Of a stretch of DNA of 64,000 bases, positions 1-10,200 are shown piece after piece. The notes below the pieces were generated by a model. It saw only the letters and a program-made list of their open reading frames with translations, did not search any database and was not told where the DNA came from. Source of the DNA: Sequoia sempervirens (taxonomy: Eukaryota; Streptophyta; Pinopsida; Cupressales; Cupressaceae). The translations under genes and the position numbers were made by a program. The stretch lies in assembly GCA_007258455.2 (NCBI GenBank), contig VDFB02018507.1, positions 124,001 to 188,000 of the forward strand. Direction: 5' to 3'. Positions within the stretch are counted from its first letter, which is position 1. Each line of letters begins with the position of its first letter.

Positions 1-253
1 AGAGACCTCACCATTTCGGAAAGATATTATGCCAAAGGAAATCCCCTTTGGCAAGACCCCCACTAGTTGGGAAGACTTTTCCCTGAGCTCCAATTATTTC
101 GGCGAGACTCCAACGAGTCGGCCAAACTTCTCCCCGACGCCAGCCGTTTCAGCGAGACTTCCATCAGTCAGAGAGACATCTCCCCGAAGAAAATATTTTT
201 GCCGAGACTTCCACCATTCAGCCAGACTTCTCCCCGACAGAGAGATATATAAA
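1..253. repeat. Degenerate 50-bp tandem repeat, about five copies
   Basis: Five successive segments begin with a GAGAC/AAGAC word followed by CTTCCAC-like and CTTCTCCCCGA-like words, starting near 1, 53, 104, 154 and 204. The last three copies are the clearest. The period of about 50 is not a multiple of three, so the open frames through it are not evidence of a protein. The block continues to the window edge, so the array may be longer. It could be the repeat-rich part of an LTR; no LTR end is visible. Confidence 0.7.
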
Positions 254-1524
254 AACTCATGGCAACCAAAATATCTTGGCTCCCGGGGATTTCAAATGAA
301 TATAACACAATAGCCAGTTGGCAAGACAACTGGAGGGTCTCACCGACTTTCTTCCTTAAGGATTTTTATGCCAAATCTGACTAAGGCATACCTTCCAACA
401 AACCTCCTTGTGAAATAGCATCAGATGTATGATTTAACCTTGCAAAACAATGCCTCCATTTGGTCTTCATGAACACCTGAACATAGATTGCCCTACCTGA
501 TTGATCCTGCAGGTGAAAATCAGGTAACAGTTAAGATAATTAATTATGTGAGGCAATGGAGGAGTATATATATTTCTAGATATACAACTATGAAAAATAA
601 GATTTTGAAAGTTTACAAAATTATACAGCCTTCTATTTTTCCCTCTTGAATTTATTGCAATTGAAGATTTTTGTTATCATCCTTTGTAGAATGGTGTATT
701 TTAGATGGTACTCCCTTTTGAGGAAGTAACATTGGTCAAAGCAATTATAAAAACTGTAGTAATTAAGTATATGGTCAGTAAAGAATTTGTTTGTTCAATG
801 ATTAGTTTGAGGAGGGGAATATGCCCCCATTACATGCATAATTAGTGGCATTATCTTCTTCATTATGTTTTAGAATTACAGGAAGTTTTTGGTGTTTCAA
901 GTTTATTTTTGCATGGTACCTATGAAAATGCATTATGTTACTTGTAATTCACAAATTGACATTTTGGGCTATATAAGCCCTGTGATTTATAGTGCTAAAG
1001 TTTAAAGATAGGAAAAATGAAATTAGCTATTTAAGGGTAATGTTCTATAATTTTGTAAATATTAATAGTTATTCACTATAGGATAGAGCATAGCAGCAAA
1101 AATCTTTCTGGGAAAAAATCAGCAAACCAAAAGTATAAGATTTTTTTTTTTAAATTGTGAAAAAATTGAGAAAATTTTGGATTTAAAAAAAACATAAAAA
1201 ATTGTAGAACAAGAGATAAAAAGAATTTCTTGAAATTGAAAGGAATTTCCATAGCATAGAGATATAGAGAGAAAATAAAATAAAGAGTTTAACTAATGAA
1301 TTGTAAAAACTAGATTTTGGTAGTTTATATTCATATTGTTGATTACATTGCATTACACATCTTTCAAACTCAAAGCATTACTTCACATTGCATAGTTAAT
1401 AACTAGATGCTAATAAATGACAAAATTTCAATTACAATATAGTTTTTACAAAGTCAACCTAAGCAGTTATGCAATTACTTCACATTGAATAACTAATAAC
1501 TAGGAGCAGCTGTCAATTGCATTT
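254..1524. other. AT-rich intergenic DNA, no gene seen
   Basis: No coding region, RNA gene or repeat structure could be supported here. The sequence has short A and T runs and frequent stops in all frames. Confidence 0.6.
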
Positions 1525-2205
1525 GCTTGTCATGGCATTCCATGAGACCACATTTCTTTGAGTCATTTTTTCAAATAGTTCATTTCCTTGTCTATTCTAC
1601 CACATTTTTCATACATATCTACCAAATAATTTTATCAAACAGTTCACTACCTTGTTGCTATGGCTAAAACCCTAAAACAAGTGCTTTCAAACAAGTTATG
1701 GATGCTTGGAAAAAATATATCAAAGCATAATAGTTAGCAATAGCATAGAAAAGGAAATGAACTGTTTGAAAAAAATGCCTCAAATAAATGTGGTATCATG
1801 GTGATGGAATGCCATGACAAGCAAATTACTATGGATTGTGATGGAAATCCATCACCATGAGACCACATTTCTTTGAGGCATTTTTTCAAACAGTTCACTA
1901 CCTTGTCTATGCTACCACATTTTTCATACATGTCTACCAAATAATTTTATCAAGCAATTCATTGCCTTGCTGCTATGGCTAAAATCCTAAATCAGGTTTT
2001 TTTGAATAAGCTATAGATTCTTGGAAAAAATATATCAAAGCATAATAATAAGCAATAGCATAGACAAGGTAGTGAACTATTCAAAAAAATGCCTCAAAGA
2101 AATGTGGTCTTAATGTGCTTGTCATAGCATTCCATCACCATGAGACCACATTTCTTTGATGCATTTTTTCAAACAGTTCACTGCCTTGTCTATGCTCTTG
2201 CCATG
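1525..2205. pseudogene. Array of PPR-gene fragments in alternating orientation
   Basis: Five pieces derived from one pentatricopeptide (PPR) motif lie back to back: minus near 1525-1640, plus 1737-1825, minus 1852-1965, plus 2053-2130, minus 2128-2205. The minus reading of 1852-1940 gives LVDMYEKCGSIDKV. After a one-base frame change the next part reads LFEKMPQRNVVSWNAM in the best copies. That is the typical land-plant PPR core, used by organelle RNA-binding proteins. The spacer between copies one and two (GCTATGGCTAAAA...ATATATCAAAGCATAAT) recurs between copies three and four, so the whole 316-bp inverted unit is itself tandemly duplicated. No piece can encode a PPR protein. Confidence 0.75.
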
Positions 2206-3480
2206 TTGTCATTGGAATATGCATGCTCCTACCATTATTATTTGTTCAAAACTTGTCTTGGATGTCCCTTTTAGCTAGTACTACCCTTCTGCAAGGATGT
2301 CTTTTGTGACAATACTATGACAACCTTTGTGATTGTCCTCAATACAATCTTCTTTAGGATGAAACTGCCTCTCAATTAATAATGAAACTATATGTTTTGA
2401 AGAAAATTTTTGCCTTCCAGTGTGCCTTTCTTATCATTGTGATCTCTCTGTTGGTGCTACTATCGCTTGAAGATTACTATCCTCTATATCATGAAACTTC
2501 TAACAGTGTGTTTTCATAGTGGTTCGGTCATGCATTCTAGTCTTTAAAAGTTCCCTATTGTCATGAATTATTCTTACCCTAGGTCATAAGCACTTTCATC
2601 AACATTGTTCTACATGAAGACTCTAACAATGCCTTGGAATTGTCATATATTGAATTTTGAATTTATTCTTTTATGACTGTCTTGTGGAATATGATTAAAA
2701 CCCTTGTCATTGTCATATGAATGGCTACTATCACTTTTGATCATCATAGTCCATCTTATTTAACTCTATCCTTATTGAAGGCCCTAATTCACAAGAAGTA
2801 AGATGACATTTGAGGGTAACACTAAAGGACAACTAATTATGATTAAGAACAGTGAATCAAGGGAAATCTCTCAGGGTTTTCATGTTAATGAAACTCTAGG
2901 AAAAAATGATTTCTCTTGTAGCTTGGTAGGAGCAAGAAGAATATGTAGGTGGTGTCTCTGAAAAGGAAGGATTTTTAATAAGTATGTTGCATATGTGTTT
3001 GTTGCATAGAGTGAACTGCTTGCAATACCATATATTGTAGTGGATAGTGGTTGAATAGTGCTTTGAGAACTTGACTTGAGACAATGCCTTGAGCTGGTGC
3101 CTTGACCTTAAATGAATACACAATAGTATGAGCACACAATACCTTGAAACAAGACAATAGTGAACTATCTATACCTATGTAGTTTCCTCGTTTCATGAAG
3201 GCATAGTGAAGAGCATTGGATGTTACATTTGCTTGTTTTCTTGCACATGGTATGTGTGGAAAGAGGTTTTAAGATGATCTATGAAATAAACTTGTGTGAT
3301 AGTTAATCACAGTGCACATCTCAGTAATAGTGGATAACAATAATAGTGACAAGTTACACATTGCAGCAATACAATGTTGAACAAATGTAGTACCATGAGT
3401 GACTCAAACACTAATCAATATAGTTGAAGTGAATAAATGCCAGTGGTTGAGTGCTTTGAATGATAATAAGATAGTGATTT
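2206..3480. other. Intergenic DNA, no gene seen
   Basis: Only short open frames with no recognisable motif. From about 3000 onward the words AATAGT, GATAGT and CACAGT become frequent, leading into the denser block that follows. Confidence 0.5.
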
Positions 3481-4860
3481 CAAAGAAACATATAGTTGTT
3501 CCTAATGGTGTGACAATACTTCTTCTCAATTGACAGTTTCATTTCATTCTTTTTGATAGTTTTCTTGTTATTTTTTACTGTGGAGTGTGAAGTATCTAAT
3601 ATTTTGCACAATGACAGTCTATTTCCCTTGCACAAGAGTTTTGTGGATGCTTCGGTTCTTTTGTTTCCCAAAGAGATAAAGTTAGTACAGTTTGGAAACA
3701 TTTCTTAGATCTTGAATTATTTGGAACTTGAACTTGGATCTTGATGATAGTGTGGCAAACTATGTTGAAACATTTAGTTTTGATGACAGTGTGTGGATGG
3801 AACTTTTTCTTGGAGGAAAGTGGATGTAATTTCTTGATTGGAACATTGTTTGGCATTGTACTTGATGACAGTCAGTTGGAACCTTACCTTTTTTTCTTGA
3901 TGATGGTATAAATTTTCTTGATGAAAGTTGCTCATAATTGTTTGTTGATGACAGTGATGTTTGTTAATGACAGTTTTTTTACCTAGACTTTTCTTGATGA
4001 TTGTTACTTGTTGACAGTGGCATGTTTAGATAGTTTGAATAGGTTTGTTGGCGTATGGTGACAGTGGGAAGTATGTATCTAACTCATTGTGGATCACTAG
4101 TATAATGATATTTACCTTGAGTACTAACAAGTATAATGGTTTCAATTGTCTTGTCTCACATATCTTGGTGTAATTGATAGTATGTCTTTACCTATGTCAA
4201 TATTTGACAGTAAGCAGTGTGGTTGTTGCAGTGAACTAGCTCAGTACAATGGAGTATCTTGATGTGCATGCCATTGTTGTTGGGTTAATGCTACTTTGTG
4301 CTTGGATAGTTGGTCTAACACTAGTCTTCTTTTTCCAGTGTTATGAGGATTATCCTTTTTTCAAGGACAGTCTACAATGGTAGTGATAGTAAAGTGGTAT
4401 AGTTGTCAAGTATTGGATAGTTCAGTGTTTGATAATCATGTTGTAGGGGTTGCTTAATGATAGTACTATTCATTTCATCTTAATAGATGCTTCTACAGTG
4501 TTATTCCTTAGATTGTACTCTTCCTACATACTATGGCAGAGTGGATTGCATAGTAGAATATGAAGTATGCTCAATGAAGTGGTATTTTTCTTGTCAACAT
4601 CTTGTTACAAAGTGTGTAGACAAACTAACAAGTTCTATTCTCTCATGCTTCATAGTATTATTTTGCAATCTTCTATAGTGCAAAGTGATTTAGGTACTCC
4701 TGTATTCTGCTCAATGTTGTCTTGAGTGATAGAGGATAGTTTTCACTCTCATTCTTTTAGACTGTTAGTTCTTTCATAGTTTTATTTTGTCTTGCATATT
4801 TTAGGGGTATACTGTTCAGTGCAAATGTTATGACAGTTTTGACACATCCTATTATCTTGA
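3481..4860. repeat. Diffuse block crowded with GACAGT / GATAGT words
   Basis: GACAGT occurs at about 3532, 3613, 3785, 3867, 3950, 3969, 4013, 4060, 4206, 4366 and 4832, often as TTGATGACAGT. GATAGT and AATAGT occur many more times between them. Spacing is irregular (19 to 466 bp). It looks like a heavily decayed repeat rather than a gene; no open frame of substance crosses it. Confidence 0.5.
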
Positions 4861-5324
4861 AAGGTTTTTGTTGCACAACTATGGTACAACAATGGTGCTT
4901 GCTAACAATAGGTACATGCAGATACTTTGAGGAACTCTTCTTTCTTGGGGCAGTGGTCTTCACTCTTTTCGGAATGTTTATCTTGTATAATGCTCTATAC
5001 AGTGATCTTGTTTTACATTTTGGTCAGTTGCATAAAGTCAAAGTAGGATATCAAAGAATAGGATAGTGACCTTGCACAAGTATAAGAATAGCTATAAGTG
5101 AATTAATCTTTGGTGGATGCACCAAAAATGGTGAGATATCATATGATCTTCAAGAGTCTCTCTTTAATTGATACCAATAGTGAGATCCCTAATATGCCAA
5201 AAACAAAAAAAGGAAAGTGTTGATTGAGGCTATGGAGAAAGCAAAGGTTTAGAAGTGATGGGAGAATAGTTCATGGGGAAGGAAACTAATTGTGAAAAAG
5301 GAAAGAGCTGCATTAAATCACTTT
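4861..5324. other. Intergenic DNA flanking the minus-strand LTR element
   Basis: No gene or repeat recognised. Its last five bases (GATCG, 5325-5329) are the candidate left target-site copy for the element that begins at 5330. Confidence 0.5.
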
Positions 5325-5329
5325 GATCG

Positions 5330-6604
5330 TGTAAGAGAGGAGGACCAACGATTCCAAGGTTCCAGGTCATGGAGAGCAGAGAGAAGAGGGATGCCCTAGC
5401 TTACCTCACTCTAAAAGATTCCTTGGGATAAGGATCAAGAATGATGAGAACTATAATGTACTTATATCACTCTACAGGTCCTGAACTTAGGTTTTGGCTA
5501 GGCGAGCTGGTTTTTGGATTTGATACTGTGTCTCAGATAGCTCTTTGTCTGAGGATGGTAGGGCGGTTCTGGGACGACAATGCAATGCATTGGCATCTCT
5601 CGAGCACACTGGCGTTCGTATGGTTAGAAAACAATAAACACAATAAAAATTGCCTAAAAACTAACTGACAATATAGCTAGTTGATTTTGACGCAAAAAAT
5701 AGAATGATAAAGTATGAGAAATAGAGACAAAGCAAGTAAATGAAAGCTAGGGTGATGAAGATAATGTCACAAAAGTGCCTATTCACCAGCTAGCTCCATA
5801 TGTACATTCACCTACACACAAACAAGAGGGAAAATTGTTGGGGGTTGTATAGGGGACTACCTCAGTCAGACCCCTATTTTAGTGTTTCCACCTCCATGGA
5901 TAGCTAGAAAGCAACGATGTAGAAATATATGATAAAGAAAAGAAGAGAGAACAAAAACACTACAAGCAATATTATGCTCCTTCTATCAAATCATAAAGGA
6001 TAGGATCGAAACATTACCACCTCCACCCAAAATTCCACTAGCCAATGGAGGAGATATGGACTTGGCGAAGTCACCATAGCCACAAGTGTGATGAAGGGAG
6101 GTCTCACAAGACTCGAAGCCCACGCTTCTATGGCTTAATTCACACTTGCAATGTGGAGTTGATGAAGCTTCAAATGTTGTTGTAATGGAGTGTTGGAATG
6201 CTGCTTGAGAGTGAAGTGAAGTGGAAAAAATTCTAAGAGAATGTGAATTTGTTGCTTCGAGAGTGAAATGAGATGAGAATGGATGTTTTTGAAGGTGGGA
6301 TGGGAAGAATCTGCCATTTTTGGGGTTGGTTGGTTGAAGAGGGACATTACGACCCCAATTGGGTGTGTAATGCCTCTGCCAACTTCAGACGCGGGAATCC
6401 ATTAGGGACGACAACACACCATGCGGACGTCTATGCACCGCATGTGCATCCCCAATAAATATTCTCTCACCGATGCACATGACAGAAGCCAAGTGGATGA
6501 AAGGAAGTTCGGTGACATGGAATTTTTCCTTCGGATTTGATTTTCTAAGGTGAGGGTATGTGAAATGGGAATTTGCATAAGGGGTGCAAATTTTCTCCTA
6601 TACA
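5330..6604 (-). repeat. Left LTR (3' LTR of the minus-strand element)
   Basis: Collinear with 12234-13500 over its whole length, sharing TGTAAGAGAGG at the start, CTCACTCTAAAAGA, ACACAAACAAGAGGGAAAAT, CACTAGCCAATGGAGGAGAT and the terminal TTTTCTCCTATACA. Short open frames inside it have no counterpart motif and are not genes. Confidence 0.9.
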
Positions 6605-6620
6605 TTTTCCCCCCACTTTA
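6605..6620 (-). other. Polypurine tract of the minus-strand element
   Basis: In minus sense the bases just before the LTR read AAAGTGGGGGGAAAA and then TGTATAGGAG. A purine run touching the 3' LTR primes plus-strand DNA synthesis in LTR elements, and it fixes the orientation. Confidence 0.8.
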
Positions 6621-6874
6621 GTAAGCACGAGTGCTAATGAGTGCTTCAGTAAAGTAGATCGAAGAGTTATTAGGGTTAGAAATTTATACCTAAACTATCG
6701 AAGAAGAAGACCATGATCTGGCAAGCTCGAAAGCATAGGACAAGAAAAGGACTCCACAGGTACTCTCCCTAAGGAGCTTTGAACAAAATACTCCATAGCC
6801 CTGTAGAAATATGAAGCTACACAAAGTACACAGGAGGCCCTCAAACCAACAATGGACAAATCCCGCAAGATGAA

Positions 6875-7174
6875 AGTGTCTCACAGGCCCGTAGACCTGC
6901 AAGGAGGCAACCCCCAAGATCTCTCACATGAAGGAATCCCCGAGAAGTAAGTTCCTTACAGGCCCACAGACCTACAAGGAGGCGTCCCCAAAGATCTCTC
7001 ACTTAGAGGAAACCCAAAGAAGTAAGCGTCTCATAGGCCCACAAACCCGCAAGGAGGAATCCCCCAAGATCTCTCACATAAAGGAAACCTAAAGAAGCAA
7101 GTGCCTCATAGGCTTGTAGACCCACAAGGAGGCATCCCCCAAAATCTCTCACATGGAGGAAACCCAAAGAAGGG
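6875..7174 (-). repeat. 75-bp tandem repeat, four copies (25-residue coding period)
   Basis: Copies start at 6875, 6950, 7025 and 7100, each with (T/C)TCA(C/T)AGGC, AAGGAGG and AAGATCTCTCAC landmarks. The period is an exact multiple of three, and in minus sense it reads as 25-residue repeats containing SLGFL(H/Y)VRD(F/L)GG. It sits between the extra ORF and the 3' LTR of the element. Confidence 0.8.
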
Positions 7175-8169
7175 GACTTCGCAAAGTCAGAAAGCAGTTT
7201 CACAGGCGCACCTGTGAAGCGACATGTTAATTCGCAGATAAAACATGTATGAGAATAAAGTGGCCATCCAAGAAAACAAGTAGGTAGTCACATGGACCAT
7301 CGACAAGCTGGAAGGCTTTCAAAGGGGTCCCTCAAGAACTCGGCATGAAAAAGGGGTCCACTCAAGGGATGCACTATTTGAAAGTGTAACAAAGACATTT
7401 TTTTCTCAAATCAATTCATCATCAAGGAATCCTTTCGAAATATATTCACTTCATCAATGAATTCAAAAGGAATAAAATGCCCCCTCGAAAGGGGAAGGTC
7501 GAGGCTTCTCCCATAGGAAAAGGTTGCTCCCTCCTCGAAGGAAAGTTCTCAAGTTCTTTCTTTGTGAACCCATGATGAAGGGAAAATGATTTGTTAGGGG
7601 TCCAAGTTGTGAAATGCGATTCTTGAAAAAGCTTACCGAGATCTTCAAGAAAAGATTCGTTGGCAACGAATGCATTTTATGAAAGTCAAAGTATCATAGA
7701 AATGGAATTGTCACACATGTGAGGGACAACTCAAGCAAAGAAGAGAGAAAGATAAGAAAAGAGCAAAAGAGAAAAAATCACAAATAGAAGACACACAGGG
7801 GGATCTGGTTTCGTGGGGTCAGATCTGCTCATGCTTATATAAATAATAGGTAGCCACGGTGCAAGGAAAAATATCATCAATCCCCACCAGATCAGGAAGA
7901 ATGCACAGAAGACAAAGTAAAATTAAAAAAATTGGGTCAACATGGAAGGGGAGCCTAAATGCCCCCAACGCTTTGCATCATCCCCAATTTTCCGAAAATC
8001 AAACACAAACATGGAAGAATGATGGTACAGATAGGAGAAGGTTCACAACACAAAATCACTCCTATATCTAAGCACCAACAAGGGTGACAAGGGTCATCCA
8101 GGAACACATAGCACAAGTACAGAGAACACATTACAACACACACATCTAATCTTAAGATAAAGAAGAGAC
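7175..8169 (-). other. Internal untranslated part of the minus-strand LTR element
   Basis: No protein motif recognised on either strand. It lies between the extra ORF upstream and the 75-bp repeats downstream in element sense. Confidence 0.5.
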
Positions 8170-9445
8170 CTTCCCCAAACATTCATCGACCAAGAGGTCA
8201 TCCGCTTCCCAATCTAGATCATTATAAGGGGAAGGAGGATGAGCCTAAAGTGGTGGAATATTAATGGGAGGAGCTTTCGATCCTCGCACAACAAGGGCTA
8301 AGGAAGAAGGCCCCACAAGGTCTTCTCCACTAGGCTCTTGTGGAGCTATGGTCAATGATTTCGTGAAGATCGCTGACAAGGCTAGAACTTCATCCAGAGA
8401 GTTAAACATGCACTTTACTAGAGTGACATGTCATACCTTAATGGATGAAGAGGACTGCACCCGAGATCCACCACTTGGCTCACTAGGTAACTCGAGAGTG
8501 GTAAAAAACTCAGGAGAAGTCAGGGCTTGCTCTGTTACTAGGACAAAACAAGCTAGCGCAGGACCACCCTTCAAGGAAGGCGGGCTCCTCTTATGCCCTC
8601 CATTGCTGGAAGGGTCATCCTCCACCTTCTGCTTCGTTAGGGGATGTGAACTCCCCAAAAATGAAGCAAGAGTCGTGGAGGAAGAGGAAGAGGAAGAGGA
8701 AGAGGAGAAAACTGTGGTAGATACCACCAAATTATTCGGCATATCTATAGGTTTAGAGAACGACAGGATGTCCAGAAGGGACATCAACAGGGGCGGCTTT
8801 GCTGAACGAGTGATAAATACTTGTACCTTTTTGGGGTCAAACGCACTCACAGTAGGAGTTAGAAGCGAGATCAAACTAGATTGCATAGAAGCAGAGGGGA
8901 GGAGAGAGGAGGACACATCAGGAGGCCCTGAAGTAGGGGTGGTAATCTCCTCTTCCTTCTTCTACAAAGCGGCCTACTCAGTCACCAGATCCTTTAGCCG
9001 ATGCTTGAGTTCACACACAAGGAAATTTTTGTGAATCTTTGAGCTAGAGGTTGGGAGCTATGAAGGGATAGAAGACTCCTTCTTAGCCATAGGGGTGTCC
9101 ACTACAGTCATTTCTAGTAGAGGGATAGACTCCAGAATGAGAGCAGGAGGAGCAGGTTGAGAAACTATGAGGGGAGTTGACTTTAGTGCCTCGACAGCAG
9201 GCCTCTTCCTATTTATTGCTTTGGGAGAAAAAGTGGTGGGAGGCCGCGGAGGCCAAGACATATATGATTCCCCGTGGGGACCCTTTCTCTTTCCATACAA
9301 GTAGAACCAAGGTCTAGGTGGTTTGGTTGGGAGATTCGATATTTGAATCTTAGGTTTTTGCCAAGCCAGTATCATCAAGCTCAGTGGGCAAAATCTAGGC
9401 ATATCCATCCAAAAATCTTCTTTTGAAAGAGGAGTGGGAGAGGAA
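8170..9445 (-). pseudogene. Extra ORF of the minus-strand LTR element, Pro/Ser-rich, function unknown
   Basis: One minus frame runs from upstream of the Met at 9408 through 8916 to about 8170, interrupted by only a few stops, roughly 410 codons. It opens with FWMDMPRFCPLSLMILAW, followed by a Pro-rich stretch (PPRPPTTFSPK), then a long Ser/Pro-rich part with a run of about eleven serines (from GGAAGA-type repeats near 8680-8705), and ends in an acidic tail (DLDWEADDLLVDE). No nuclease, polymerase or membrane segment is visible. It lies downstream of gag-protease where autonomous relatives carry pol. Known Tat and Ogre elements can carry additional ORFs, so that is a reasonable comparison, but I cannot place this protein in a family. 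Confidence 0.5.
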
Positions 9446-9690
9446 TCCTAAGAATAGGCTAGCTTCTCTTTCCCTTTTTAGGAAGAGGGGGCAGCTTGCT
9501 CTTGCACTACCGGAAAGGTTAGTTTTGGTTGTCCCTTGCCCCTGTCTTATACTTCACATAGTTCTTGTAAAGCTGGTCCGTTCTTGGCAAAAGCAGAACA
9601 ACTGGGACGGGCCAAAAATGATCCAATGAGTAGCCCCCATGAGATACCAATGGCTGGTATCTAGTGTCATACACCACATGCACAACACCT
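9446..9690 (-). other. Internal spacer of the LTR element between protease and extra ORF
   Basis: No motif recognised. This is the position where reverse transcriptase would begin in an autonomous relative; no RT sequence is present. Confidence 0.5.
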
Positions 9691-10200
9691 TCATGTTATA
9701 ATTTTAAACACTTATGAATGACAGAGGTGATTTCATTCATGGAAGCTAGCCAAGATATGCCTAGCTTTAGCTTAAACAAATCCGACTCTGGAATAACATC
9801 AAAGAATGTATCTACAACCTTAGGTCCAACTAGGACGGACAGAGTTATTGAGCCATATGGATTTAGACAAAGACCATCGTGCATACGGATGGTAGATTTC
9901 ATTTCTTCGTACTCTTCCCTCTATAATGAATTCAGCAATAGTGCTTCTTCTATAATGGCATTCACTCAACTCAGGTTCAACCAAGACCCTCGTCACAATG
10001 TTGTCATTGAGTTGAGTGGGAATGTAGAGGGGGGAAGGCTTGTTGTTCAAGGGCATATCCTGCGAGGTGAATGTCATGTCTGGTGAGCTAGTCATAGGCT
10101 ATGTGGTAGGAGTAACTGTGACCATGTTAATGTATGCCTCGGGCTAAGTGGTAGAATCAAAGGGATCAATAATTAAGTTGGTAGAATGTGACAAAAATGG
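9691..10200 (-). pseudogene. Retroviral-type protease relic (pro) of the minus-strand element
   Basis: Minus-strand frames contain PYGSITLSVLVGPKVVDTFF, then DVIPESDLFKLKLGISWLASM, ending with HKCLKL. This resembles the C-terminal half of plant Ty3/gypsy aspartic proteases of the Tat type, where LG-x-PW and a Lys-Phe/Leu end are usual. Upstream, in another frame (10095 downward), is a segment with SSPDMTFTSQDMPLNNK and RVLVEPELSECHYRRST. The active-site D-[ST]-G triplet is not recognisable, so this is a degraded remnant. It normally cleaves the Gag-Pol polyprotein. Confidence 0.55.

Noticed and set aside
6273..6458. Small ORFs within the 1.27-kb LTRs (also 12345-12672 and 12877-13254)
   Set aside because: Frames are not maintained between the two LTR copies and contain no motif.
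8264..9034. 256-codon plus-strand ORF
   Set aside because: It is antisense to the extra ORF of the minus-strand LTR element, whose orientation is fixed by the purine tract and gag. Its Glu run is the reverse of the Ser run.
9507..9520. CACTACCGGAAAGG, similar to a CACTA transposon end
   Set aside because: No partner end or subterminal repeats nearby, and it lies inside the interior of the LTR element. Probably chance.
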